Assembly (NCBI GenBank): GCA_046734455.1
Contig: JBKPRJ010000022.1
Location: forward strand, 1 to 13,900
DNA from: DATEOR01 sp046734455
Lineage (GTDB): Bacteria > Actinomycetota > Thermoleophilia > Gaiellales > Gaiellaceae
Direction of reading: 5' to 3'
Length of the DNA stretch: 13,900 nucleotides
Under the pieces are notes generated by a model, which was not told the origin of the DNA, did no database searches, and saw nothing but the letters and a program-made list of their open reading frames with translations. Shown here in pieces: positions 1 to 6,850 of the stretch. The stretch's first letter is position 1. Each line of letters starts with the position of its first letter. A program made the translations under genes and the position numbers.

Positions 1-549
1 CTCGGGGTCGGGCCGGCGCACGTGCTCGGACACTCCTTCGGTGGAGCGCTCGCTCTAGAGCTGGCCGCGCGTCATCCGAGCGCCGTCGCGACGCTGATCC
101 TCGTCGGCGGGTACGCCGGCTGGAAAGGGTCGCTCCCCCAAAACGAGGTCGAGCGCCGGCTCTCGTTCGCACTCGAGGTGGCGGATCGGCTTCCCGGCGG
201 CTTCGAGCCCGAGTCGATGCCCGGTCTCTTCAGCGAAGAGATGTCTCCCGAAGCGGCAGCGGCGTTGCGGAGCGTCATGGCGGAGATTCGTCCGGTGGCG
301 ACGCGAGCAATGGCTCACGCCCTTGCGGAAGCGGATCTGCGCGACGCGCTCCCGTCGATTCGCGTACCGACGCTCCTCCTCTTCGGCGACGCGGACGAAC
401 GATCGTCCTTGACCGTTGCGACTGACCTGAACCGAAGAATCCCGAGATCGAGACTCGTCGTGCTCCCAGGCCTCGGGCACGAGTGCTACCTGGAGGATCC
501 CAAAGGCTTCAATGCCGAGGTCCTCGAGTTCCTGGCGATCACGTCCTGA
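1..549 (+). CDS. Alpha/beta-fold hydrolase, C-terminal part (5' truncated by window edge)
   Basis: The reading frame is open from base 1, so the start lies outside the window and the GTG at 22 is only an internal valine; 182 residues are visible. The fragment begins just before the nucleophile elbow GHSFGG (bases 28-45, catalytic Ser). It continues through a helical cap region and a late strand with the probable catalytic Asp in LLFGDADERS, and ends with the catalytic His in LPGLGHECYLEDP. That Ser-Asp-His order and spacing is typical of the alpha/beta-hydrolase superfamily (esterases, lipases, haloperoxidase-like enzymes). No signal peptide or membrane segment is seen in the visible part. 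The substrate cannot be named from sequence. The gene runs convergently against the minus-strand run, and its last bases overlap a decayed dtd fragment on the other strand. Confidence is high for the fold and low for the reaction. Confidence 0.85.
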   Translation, partial: LGVGPAHVLGHSFGGALALELAARHPSAVATLILVGGYAGWKGSLPQNEVERRLSFALEVADRLPGGFEPESMPGLFSEEMSPEAAAALRSVMAEIRPVATRAMAHALAEADLRDALPSIRVPTLLLFGDADERSSLTVATDLNRRIPRSRLVVLPGLGHECYLEDPKGFNAEVLEFLAITS

Positions 550-583
550 GCACGATCGTCACCGGCTCGTCGTCGACGAGCGC
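539..583 (-). pseudogene. Decayed copy of the dtd 3' end
   Basis: Read on the minus strand, this 45-nt stretch matches the last 45 nt of the intact dtd gene (852-896) at 35 of 45 positions; in the core it is 29 of 33. Both copies end at a TGA in the same register. The fragment translates as ALVDDEPVTIVLRT-stop, against ELVNDGPVTIVLEA-stop in the intact enzyme. Upstream of 583 the similarity fades, so no intact gene remains. Its TGA lies within the 3' end of the hydrolase gene on the opposite strand. The two copies are direct repeats bracketing the small membrane gene at 598-813. A chance match is possible but unlikely given the shared stop and the protein-level similarity. Confidence 0.6.
565..581. 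terminator. Possible bidirectional terminator hairpin between convergent genes
   Basis: A perfect palindrome, GCTCGTCG-T-CGACGAGC, lies in the 48-bp gap between the convergent hydrolase (ends 549) and membrane-protein (ends 598) genes. As RNA it would fold on either strand with roughly a 5-bp stem and 7-nt loop. There is no U-tract on either side, so Rho-independent activity is doubtful. It also lies inside the dtd-like remnant, and the symmetry may be a by-product of that sequence. Confidence 0.25.
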
Positions 584-597
584 CTGCCGGCGACGTC

Positions 598-813
598 TCA
601 CGCTTCTTCGGCCGGGCGCAGGAGGGCGAGGGCGATCAGCCCGATCAGCGGCAGACAGAACCCGACCACGGTCCAGAGCCACGGACTCCGGTTCTTCTGC
701 GCAGCCTGTCGGTTACAGATGATCGCGACACCGATAGGGATCGCGAGCCACAAGACGTTCGTGACGGCAAGCGGGAAGACCATGTCCCTTTCTCGTCCTC
801 GCCCGCCGGACAT
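598..813 (-). CDS. Small two-helix membrane protein of unknown function
   Basis: 71 residues. After a short polar N-terminus come two hydrophobic segments, about residues 12-32 (FPLAVTNVLWLAIPIGVAII) and 44-64 (WLWTVVGFCLPLIGLIALAL). A basic/polar loop with KNR separates them and the tail is RPAEEA. This is a helical-hairpin inner-membrane protein, broadly like the small PLDc_N-like or DUF-type membrane proteins common in Actinomycetota; no catalytic motif is seen. The ATG at 813 has a GAGGG Shine-Dalgarno at 818-822, four bases upstream. An internal ATG at 783 with AAAGGG before it would give a 61-residue form that keeps both helices. It starts 38 bp after dtd on the same strand and may be co-transcribed with it. 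Direct repeats of the dtd 3' end flank it, which suggests it was inserted or duplicated here. Confidence 0.6.
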   Translation of the reverse strand: MSGGRGRERDMVFPLAVTNVLWLAIPIGVAIICNRQAAQKNRSPWLWTVVGFCLPLIGLIALALLRPAEEA

Positions 814-851
814 GCCACCCTCGATCGAGTGACCGCGGCGCGCGTTCTCGA

Positions 852-1289
852 TCAGGCTTCGAGGACGATCGTCACCGGGCCGTCGTTGACGAGCTCCACC
901 TGCATGGGCGCGCCGAAGACGCCCCGCGCCACGCCCGCGCCCTCGGCCTCGAGCGCTGCGCAGAAGCTCTCGTACAGAGGCTCTGCCTCTTCCGGGCGCG
1001 CAGCGTGCGAGAAGCTCGGCCGGTTTCCCTTCGCCGTGTCGGCGATCAGGGTGAACTGGCTGACGACGAGCGCGTCTCCGCCCGTGTCGAGGAGCGACCG
1101 GTCGAACTTGCCCTCCTCGTTCTCGAAGATGCGCAGGCGCGCGACCTTGCCGGCGAGGTGGGCAGCGTCTTCCTCATTGTCCGACTCGGCGACACCGAGC
1201 AGCACGCAGAGGCCGGCGCCGATCTCGGCGGCGACATCACCGTCGACGACCACGCGGGCCTCCCGAACCCGCTGCACGACCGTCTTCAA
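852..1289 (-). CDS. dtd: D-aminoacyl-tRNA deacylase
   Basis: 145 residues, the normal length for the bacterial DTD family, a cytoplasmic homodimer that hydrolyses D-aminoacyl-tRNAs (and Gly-tRNA-Ala) so that D-amino acids do not enter protein. The canonical N-terminus is present (MKTVVQRVREARVVVDG). So are the SQFTL motif at residues 77-81, the KGNRPSF segment at 87-93, and the NDGPVT segment at 135-140 carrying the cross-subunit Gly-cisPro pair that enforces chirality. The start is TTG at 1289. It is fixed because the codon immediately upstream (1290-1292) is the in-frame TAG of the TPR gene and the protein aligns from its first residue. No good Shine-Dalgarno is visible, so translation probably depends on ribosomes finishing the TPR gene. 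The 3' end is duplicated as a decayed fragment at 539-583. Confidence 0.96.
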   Translation of the reverse strand: MKTVVQRVREARVVVDGDVAAEIGAGLCVLLGVAESDNEEDAAHLAGKVARLRIFENEEGKFDRSLLDTGGDALVVSQFTLIADTAKGNRPSFSHAARPEEAEPLYESFCAALEAEGAGVARGVFGAPMQVELVNDGPVTIVLEA

Positions 1290-1646
1290 CTACGCGGCTT
1301 CGAGAGCCTCGAGAGCGCGGCGGTAGTCCTCGCTCTGGGGCCGGAAGAAGCTCGCCATGCGGTAGTGGCCGACGGCCTCGTCCGGCTTGCCCTGCTTCTC
1401 GAGGCAGCGGCCGAGCGCGAAGTGCGCGTAGTGGTCGACGGGCGCGAGCTCGAGGATCTCCCGGAACTCCGCCTCCGCCTCCGAGAACCGCTGGATGCGG
1501 AAGTACGCAATCCCGAGGGCCTCCCGGATGGATGCCTTCTCGGGCTCTCTCCGCTTCGCCTTCTCGAGGGCGACGGTCGCCTGGGCCGCGCGTCCGCGCG
1601 CCAGGTGCTCCTGTCCTTGTCTGTAGAGGTCGTAGGTCTCGCTCAT
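1290..1646 (-). CDS. Tetratricopeptide-repeat protein
   Basis: 118 residues made almost entirely of three TPR units. They begin near residues 4 (YDLYRQGQEHLARGRAAQAT), 38 (SIREALGIAYFRIQRFSEAE) and 72 (HYAHFALGRCLEKQGKPDEA). Each has the expected small residues at positions 8 and 20 and a Pro near the end of the second helix. There is no signal peptide or membrane segment, so it is probably a cytoplasmic protein-protein interaction scaffold; the partner is unknown. I chose the ATG at 1646 over a TTG at 1658. The ATG overlaps the upstream stop as ATGA and has GGAG at 1653-1656, six bases upstream. The gene ends in TAG directly abutting, and in the same frame as, the TTG start of dtd. It may support the envelope proteins encoded upstream, but that is only suggested by position. 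Confidence 0.88.
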   Translation of the reverse strand: MSETYDLYRQGQEHLARGRAAQATVALEKAKRREPEKASIREALGIAYFRIQRFSEAEAEFREILELAPVDHYAHFALGRCLEKQGKPDEAVGHYRMASFFRPQSEDYRRALEALEAA

Positions 1647-2338
1647 ACGCTTCTCCAAAGATACGGGAAGTTCTCGACCACAACGTCTTCCGGGTGGGTG
1701 AGGTCGCGCGTCGGGCCGATCTCCAGAGCCGCGACTTCGCCGACGCTCGTCCCGATCGCGGCGGCAAGCTCGTACGGGGGGCCGGGGACCTCGTCGAGCC
1801 GCGGCAGGACGCTCTCCGCGAAGAACCAGAGCGGCGCGGCGGTCAGCTCACCTCGCTCTCCGCCGATCTCGACGATGCGCCCTTCCTCGACGCGGACGGG
1901 CGTCTTCCCCTCCCCACCCCCACGCCGAACGGCGAGCCCGGCCGGGGTTCCTGAGGCGAGCCACTCGGCAGCGACGCGAGCCAGCGCGCCGGGCTGGAAC
2001 GCGGTGTCGGCCGCAGCGACGAGAAGCGGCGCCCGCGCGCCCGCCGCGAGTGCACGGCGCACGGCGTCGGCCGAGCCGAGCGGCTCGGGCTGCCGCGCGT
2101 AGCGCACCGAGATGCCCAGGGCCGACCCGTCCCCCAGGAGCGCCTCGATCTGCTCGGCGAGGTGACCGGTGACGACTGTCGCCTCGCCGATTCCCGCACC
2201 GGCAAGCTCGCGAAGCAGCGTCGCGATCACCGGGCGGCCGTCGATGGGCAGGATCGGCTTGGGCCACCTCTCTGTCAGCGGGCGCATGCGCCGTCCCTCG
2301 CCGGCCGCCATGACGACCGCGTGCAGCGGCGAGGTCAA
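1643..2338 (-). CDS. Sugar-phosphate nucleotidyltransferase family protein (NTP_transferase fold)
   Basis: 231 residues. The N-terminus has the nucleotidyltransferase signature: VVMAAGEGRRMRPLT at about residues 8-22, followed by PKPILPIDGRPVI. This is the G-x-G-x-R / PKP pattern of glucose- and mannose-1-phosphate nucleotidyltransferases. QPEPLGSADAVRRAL (about 83-97) matches the usual G(T/S)A segment, and AAADTAF carries the likely metal-binding Asp. These enzymes transfer NMP from an NTP to a sugar-1-phosphate to make NDP-sugars. The protein is short, with no C-terminal left-handed beta-helix, so it is a single-domain pyrophosphorylase rather than GlmU. The nucleotide and sugar specificity cannot be read. 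The start is TTG at 2338, overlapping the transglutaminase stop as TTGA; its own stop overlaps the TPR start as ATGA. Its position suggests a role in glycan or envelope precursor supply. Confidence 0.88.
   Translation of the reverse strand: MTSPLHAVVMAAGEGRRMRPLTERWPKPILPIDGRPVIATLLRELAGAGIGEATVVTGHLAEQIEALLGDGSALGISVRYARQPEPLGSADAVRRALAAGARAPLLVAAADTAFQPGALARVAAEWLASGTPAGLAVRRGGGEGKTPVRVEEGRIVEIGGERGELTAAPLWFFAESVLPRLDEVPGPPYELAAAIGTSVGEVAALEIGPTRDLTHPEDVVVENFPYLWRSV
1653..1656 (-). promoter_or_regulatory. Shine-Dalgarno that fixes the TPR gene ATG start
   Basis: GGAG on the minus strand, six bases before ATG 1646. It overlaps the alternative TTG at 1658, which it therefore argues against. 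Confidence 0.7.
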
Positions 2339-4632
2339 ACGGCCAGCGAGCGGAGGCTGAGCGCGCCGCGAACGCGACTCGTCACGTTGATGCGGTTGCG
2401 GATGTCCCGCCGGACGCGGCGGAGCTCTCGGCGGGCGCGGATGAGCTCGAGGCGGGCCTGGTCGGGCGGGCCGAAGCGGGCGATCGTCGCCGCGCGCACA
2501 AAAGGACTGGCATCCACGGCGAAGTAGCGCTCGACGAGGTCGCCGACCTCCTGAAGCGTTGCACTCGCCGGGACGTCCATCCCCTGGTCGGCCAGATACG
2601 CCATCAGATCTCGGCGGCAGGCCCCGGCAAGCTCACGTGGATCGCGGCCCATGAAGCGAAGCGTGCGCCGGACGGTCTTGAGGCCGATGACCACTCCCGC
2701 GCCCGCTGCGATGACGAGGAGCGCCAGAACGACGACGCTCGGGCCCTTGTCGCGGACGACGCCGACGGCTCCGGAGCCGCGCGAGTTGCCGATACCCGAC
2801 GCCTCCTGGCCCGGGCGGCCCTCCTGCCGGCTGAGCGCGCTCGCCGTCTCGCTCCGCCGTCCTTCCGGCCCGACCTGATCGCTGAACTCGGAGCCGGAGA
2901 ACTCGGTGCTCGTCGACGAGTAGCGAGCGTCGAGCGTTCCGCGCCCCGGGGTCGGGTCGAACGGCACCCAGCCCCAGCCGGGGAAGTAGACCTCGACCCA
3001 GTCGTGGGCCTCGTGATCGGTCACCGTCCACTCGTGCTTGTCGGCGTCGTAGGTCCCGCTCGTGAAGCCCGCGGCCACGCGCGCCGGGATGCCGAGGAAG
3101 CGGAGCATGAGCGCCATTGCGCCCGCGAAGTGCTGGCAGTAGCCGCGCTTCGTCTGGGTCACGAACTGGACGAGCGCCGGCTGGTTCGCGCCCGGGACCG
3201 GAGGCTGCTCGTCGTAGATGAATCCGCCGAGGGACGCCTGGCGGAACCAGGCCTCGATGGTCGCGGCCGCTGCGTAGGGCGTCCTGACGTCGCCGACCAC
3301 GTTCTTCGCAGCCTCGTAGAGCGCGCGATTCTGCTGCATCAGTGGGTCGTCGTCGAAGCGTGCGTCGAAGAAGACCGTCATCAAAAGGTCGCGATCGGGC
3401 GTGCCGAATTTCGGCACCGCCGCGGTCTGCTGGACCTCGAGGTAGCGCCCGATCGACTCGGGGTAGTTCGTCCCGGCGGCGCCGAGCTGCTTCGGCGTCG
3501 GCCGCGGCGCGTAGCTCCACACCGTGTAGGTCTGGTCGCGCTGCAGCGATCGGCTGAGGACGACGATGTCGCCGCCCTCGTCCTGGAACGCGGCATCGGA
3601 AGGCGGATCCCAGCGCATCGGCTGCGAGGAGGCGATCAGGTGGTTGTCCTTGAGCGCCTCGACGGTCACGTCCTGCTTGATCCAGTTGGCCTGGTTCCGC
3701 GCGGCAGCGGGGAGAAGCGCGAGGCTGTCCGAGTCGATCTGATTCGACTGCGACTCCGTGTTCAGGTCGAGGGACTCCTGCCAGCCCGTGCCGGTGTAGT
3801 CGTCGAGGGTAGTCGCACGCCAGTAGAGATTCCGTCTCGTGCCCGCCGTCTTGATCTTCAACACCGTCGTCTTCTTCTTCGGGAAGTGGATGCCGAGGTA
3901 GTGGGAGTTCCACACGTAGCGGACGCCGACCGGATCATCGGGTTGGTCGTAGGGATCCCACTGCTGCCAGGTGAGGAAGGCACCCTTGGCGACGGACTCC
4001 GACGTCGAAGCCGCTGCGGCTGCCGCGACGAGCACGAGCGCCACGGCGACGCCCTGCGCGAGGCCGCGCGCGGGATGCGTCCCGCTTCGGAGCAGGAAGA
4101 GCACCGCGAGCACTCCGCCCAGCGCGAGCGCGCCGACGAGCAGGGGGCGCGAGCCAGGAACGAGAGTCGTCGGCCAGCCGACGCCGACAACGAGGACGAC
4201 GGCGGCGCCGATCGGGCGCCTGGCGGCGATGAGGATTCCCGTGGCGAGGGCGAAACCGAAGATCGCCAGGAGCACGTCAGCGTGCATGAGCGGGAAGTCC
4301 CCGCGCCGGAACGGCAGCGTCGTGTCGTAGAAGTTCAGGAACCCGTCCCTGAACGACCCGAGGACCGGGCCGAAGAAGTCGTGCTCTCCGCCCGGACGCG
4401 CATCGGTCAGGTGCTTATGGAACACCTCCATGCAGGCGGCCAGCGTGGCCGCGACCGTGAGCACCGCCACCCAGACGCGGCGCGCGCCGACGGCGACCGC
4501 GAGCGCCGGCAGGAAGGCCAGGGCCAGCATGAGGGCCACGCGGCCAAACGGCAGCGAGCCCGTCTCGAGCCGGAGCCAGGCGGTCGCGATGAGCACGCCC
4601 GACAGCACGAAGAGGACGGCCGTCCTAGCCAA
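2335..4632 (-). CDS. Membrane-anchored transglutaminase-like protein
   Basis: 765 residues from TTG 4632. The N-terminal third holds about seven hydrophobic helices (roughly residues 4-20, 33-49, 54-70, 118-137, 143-159, 165-182, 193-209). A long extracytoplasmic region follows, containing a transglutaminase core. The catalytic Cys is in RGYCQHFAGAMALMLR (about 499), the His in DHEAHDWVEVYF (about 543) and the Asp in PFDPTPG (about 559). A single helix (VVVLALLVIAAGAGVVIGL, about 633-651) leads to a basic cytoplasmic tail resembling DUF4129-type C-termini. The family is thought to act on envelope proteins or peptides as cysteine protease or transglutaminase; the substrate is unknown. The start was chosen because GGGAG at 4639-4643 sits six bases upstream and the overlap with the DUF58 gene shrinks to 8 nt. 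An ATG/GTG-type start at 4704 would add 24 residues lacking a hydrophobic character. It completes the MoxR-DUF58-transglutaminase trio. Confidence 0.93.
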   Translation of the reverse strand: MARTAVLFVLSGVLIATAWLRLETGSLPFGRVALMLALAFLPALAVAVGARRVWVAVLTVAATLAACMEVFHKHLTDARPGGEHDFFGPVLGSFRDGFLNFYDTTLPFRRGDFPLMHADVLLAIFGFALATGILIAARRPIGAAVVLVVGVGWPTTLVPGSRPLLVGALALGGVLAVLFLLRSGTHPARGLAQGVAVALVLVAAAAAASTSESVAKGAFLTWQQWDPYDQPDDPVGVRYVWNSHYLGIHFPKKKTTVLKIKTAGTRRNLYWRATTLDDYTGTGWQESLDLNTESQSNQIDSDSLALLPAAARNQANWIKQDVTVEALKDNHLIASSQPMRWDPPSDAAFQDEGGDIVVLSRSLQRDQTYTVWSYAPRPTPKQLGAAGTNYPESIGRYLEVQQTAAVPKFGTPDRDLLMTVFFDARFDDDPLMQQNRALYEAAKNVVGDVRTPYAAAATIEAWFRQASLGGFIYDEQPPVPGANQPALVQFVTQTKRGYCQHFAGAMALMLRFLGIPARVAAGFTSGTYDADKHEWTVTDHEAHDWVEVYFPGWGWVPFDPTPGRGTLDARYSSTSTEFSGSEFSDQVGPEGRRSETASALSRQEGRPGQEASGIGNSRGSGAVGVVRDKGPSVVVLALLVIAAGAGVVIGLKTVRRTLRFMGRDPRELAGACRRDLMAYLADQGMDVPASATLQEVGDLVERYFAVDASPFVRAATIARFGPPDQARLELIRARRELRRVRRDIRNRINVTSRVRGALSLRSLAV

Positions 4633-5857
4633 CTGCAGCTCCCGGTCGCAGCCGCTCTCCGCCGAGGACCGAGACGAGGTCGTCGCCGCGCCGCACCACC
4701 GCAACCGGGACTCCGGCGCGCTCGAGGCGCAGAACCTGGCCCGCGACGCCGGGCTCGAGCTCTGAAGGTGCTCCAGGGGTGAAGCTCGAGGGGTCGATGT
4801 AGACGAGAGTCGCCGCGTGCCGCTGGAAGGCGCGCTGCGCGAGACGCTCGGCCAGGCGCGGGCTCAGGCTGGCCGTGACAACCGTGAGCTCGAGCGCGCG
4901 GCTCGCCGGGCCCGCCTCGTCGGCCAGCACGGAGGCGATCGGGCTCTGGCCGTCAGGCTCCACGGCGGCGAGCGTCTCGAGCGCTCGCGTCCAGTCTCCG
5001 TCGAAGGAGTGGACCCGCTGGTACGTGCGGGAGGCGCAGTTGACGATCAGGGCGGCACGGCGGCCTCGCGCCGCGTGCGCCTTGAGGATCGACCCGGCTG
5101 CCTGCACCTGGAGCTCGAACGTGTTGTCCGGAGCCGTGCCGACGAGCGTTGCCGCGTCGCCGTCGAGGAGGACGGCGGTCTCGTCACGCGGCGCGTCCTC
5201 GAGCTCCTTGACCATGAGATGGCCCCGTCTCGCAGTCGTCGGCCAGTGCACGCGCCTGAGCGACTCGCCCTGCTGGTAGTCGCGCACCGAATGGAGATCG
5301 AAGCCGGTCGGCCGGCGGAGGAGCAGGCGCCGCCCTTCGAGGGCGCGGGCGCCGGAGTCCGAGAAGAGCGCGTCGAGATCGACGAGGCGCGGGTAGACGA
5401 GCACGGAGTCTCCGGCCGGCAGCGTGATCACGACCTGCTCGAGCCCGAAGGGGTCTTCGAGCACAGCCTTCGCCGACTCGATCGGATAGCGGCCGCGCGG
5501 CACTGCGTCGAGGATGTACCCGCCGCGCAGGCGCCCGTGGCGGCTGAGGATCACCGTCTCCACCTCGCCGAACTTCGCGATCCGCTCGACGACGGTGAGT
5601 GCGCCAGACGGCATCCGGCCGCCGACGTCGATCTCGAGCCGCACGGGGATGTCGTCGCCCGCGAGGTGCTCCCCTTTCCCGAGCGTGCGGTTGACCCGCA
5701 TCGGCCGGTTCAGGAGCCGCACCCAGAGCGCAGCCGCGGCGACCGCGAGGACGAGCCCGAGCCCGATCGGATAGAGCGCCGTCGTCCCGAAGGCCCACGC
5801 GGCCAGGTAGACGCCGCCGCCGAAGGCGAGGATCCAGCGGCCGCGGTCGGTCAGCAC
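4625..5857 (-). CDS. DUF58 domain-containing membrane protein (MoxR-associated)
   Basis: 410 residues. Two N-terminal hydrophobic helices (about 8-25 and 29-47) anchor the protein. A beta-rich region follows, and then the DUF58 signature around residues 183-217, with PTGFDLHSVRDYQQGESL and RRVHWPTTARRG, close to the family pattern G-x-E-F-x-x-L-R-x-Y-x-x-G-D-x-x-R-x-I-x-W-x-x-x-A-R. The C-terminal half resembles the von Willebrand A-like fold reported for this family, but a MIDAS motif is not clear: LLDGDA replaces the usual DxSxS. DUF58 proteins are habitual partners of MoxR ATPases, and the biochemical role is unresolved. The start is GTG at 5857, 18 nt after the moxR stop, with AGAGG about nine bases upstream. 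The TAG stop overlaps the transglutaminase start by 8 nt, implying coupled synthesis. Confidence 0.93.
   Translation of the reverse strand: MLTDRGRWILAFGGGVYLAAWAFGTTALYPIGLGLVLAVAAAALWVRLLNRPMRVNRTLGKGEHLAGDDIPVRLEIDVGGRMPSGALTVVERIAKFGEVETVILSRHGRLRGGYILDAVPRGRYPIESAKAVLEDPFGLEQVVITLPAGDSVLVYPRLVDLDALFSDSGARALEGRRLLLRRPTGFDLHSVRDYQQGESLRRVHWPTTARRGHLMVKELEDAPRDETAVLLDGDAATLVGTAPDNTFELQVQAAGSILKAHAARGRRAALIVNCASRTYQRVHSFDGDWTRALETLAAVEPDGQSPIASVLADEAGPASRALELTVVTASLSPRLAERLAQRAFQRHAATLVYIDPSSFTPGAPSELEPGVAGQVLRLERAGVPVAVVRRGDDLVSVLGGERLRPGAAVG
4639..4643 (-). promoter_or_regulatory. Shine-Dalgarno that fixes the transglutaminase TTG start
   Basis: GGGAG on the minus strand, six bases before TTG 4632 and inside the DUF58 gene. 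It supports the 765-residue product over the 789-residue one. Confidence 0.65.
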
Positions 5858-5875
5858 GTCCCGGCGCCTCTCGGC

Positions 5876-6850
5876 CTAAACCGGGACCGGCGTCCGTTCG
5901 AGGATCGAGCGCACGAGATCCTCGGCGTCGAGGCCTGACGAGCGCGCCTCGGGCGCGAGGATGAGCCGGTGCGCGAGGACCGTCGGCGCGACGGACTTCA
6001 CGTCATCCGGCTCGACATAGTCGCGGCCGAGGACGAGCGCGCGTGCCTTGGCGACTCTGAGGAGGGCGATGCCGGCCCGCGGGCTCGCGCCGAGATAGAG
6101 CCGGTTGTCCGACCGCGTCTGCCGCAGTAGCGCGACGACGTAGCGGTTCAGGCTCTCCTCGACGTAGACGCGCTTCGCGTCCTCGATCCCGTCGAGGACC
6201 TCCTGGGCCGAAGCAACGCACTCGAGCCGGTCGAGCGGCGTGTCCGTCGCCTGCTCCGAGAGCATCTGCGCCTCGTCGGGAAGCGGCGGGTATCCGATCG
6301 CGATCCGCATGGTGAAGCGGTCGAGCTCGGCCTCGGGCAGCGGGTACGTGCCCTCGTACTCGATCGGATTCTGCGTGGCCATCACCATGAACGGTGGCGG
6401 CAGCTGGTACGAGACGCCGTCGACGGTCACCTGGCGCTCCTGCATGCACTCGAGGAGCGCAGCCTGCGTCTTCGGCGAGGCGCGGTTGATCTCGTCGACG
6501 AGCAGGATGTTCGCGAAGACGGGGCCCGGCCGGAACTCGAACTCGTTCGAGCGCTGGTTGAAGACGTTGACGCCCGTGACGTCGGACGGCAGGAGGTCAG
6601 GTGTGAACTGGAGGCGCGAGAACGCGCAGTCCACGGAGCGCGCGAGCGCCTTGGCGAGACTCGTCTTCCCCACGCCGGGGAAGTCCTCGATGATCAGATG
6701 GCCCTCGGCGAGAAGGCAGAGGACCGAAAACTGCAGCGTCTCCTCCGGCGCGTGCATGACGCGCTGGAGATTCGAAATCACACGGTCGGCCAGCTCGGCG
6801 GTACGGCTCGCCTCGAGGCCCGGATCTGCCCCCACAGCCTGCTCGTCCAT
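5876..6850 (-). CDS. MoxR-family AAA+ ATPase
   Basis: 324 residues, the usual MoxR length. Walker A is DFPGVGKTSLAKALA (about 56-70), Walker B ILLVDEINRA (about 115-124), sensor 1 MATQNPIEYEGTYPLPEAEL (about 157-176), and the sensor 2 region LYLGASPRAGIALLRVAKAR (about 251-270). MoxR ATPases are cytoplasmic chaperone-like hexamers, often paired with vWA or DUF58 proteins, helping assemble or activate envelope or metal-enzyme complexes. The order moxR, DUF58, transglutaminase is a recurrent cluster. I chose ATG 6850, which overlaps the coaBC stop as TGATG, because GGGAGG at 6857-6862 lies six bases upstream of it; GTG 6853 would add one residue. The target of this ATPase cannot be inferred beyond the adjacent membrane proteins. 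Confidence 0.96.
   Translation of the reverse strand: MDEQAVGADPGLEASRTAELADRVISNLQRVMHAPEETLQFSVLCLLAEGHLIIEDFPGVGKTSLAKALARSVDCAFSRLQFTPDLLPSDVTGVNVFNQRSNEFEFRPGPVFANILLVDEINRASPKTQAALLECMQERQVTVDGVSYQLPPPFMVMATQNPIEYEGTYPLPEAELDRFTMRIAIGYPPLPDEAQMLSEQATDTPLDRLECVASAQEVLDGIEDAKRVYVEESLNRYVVALLRQTRSDNRLYLGASPRAGIALLRVAKARALVLGRDYVEPDDVKSVAPTVLAHRLILAPEARSSGLDAEDLVRSILERTPVPV

Noticed and set aside
1005..2102. Plus-strand open frame (365 codons) across dtd, TPR and nucleotidyltransferase genes
   Set aside because: It covers three well-supported genes on the other strand, and its sequence is low-complexity Arg/Ala/Ser.
2633..3913. Minus-strand frame of 426 codons within the transglutaminase gene
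   Set aside because: It is the shifted frame of the same gene, dominated by Arg/Pro/Gly, while the true frame carries the Cys-His-Asp motifs.
3004..4782. Long plus-strand open frame (592 codons) opposite the transglutaminase gene
   Set aside because: It is antisense to a gene with clear catalytic motifs. Its translation is Arg/Glu/Val-rich with no recognisable domain, as expected for the complement of high-GC codons.
4817..5938. Long plus-strand open frame (373 codons) opposite the DUF58 gene
   Set aside because: Antisense to a well-supported DUF58 frame and running into the moxR gene. It is compositionally biased and has no family motif.
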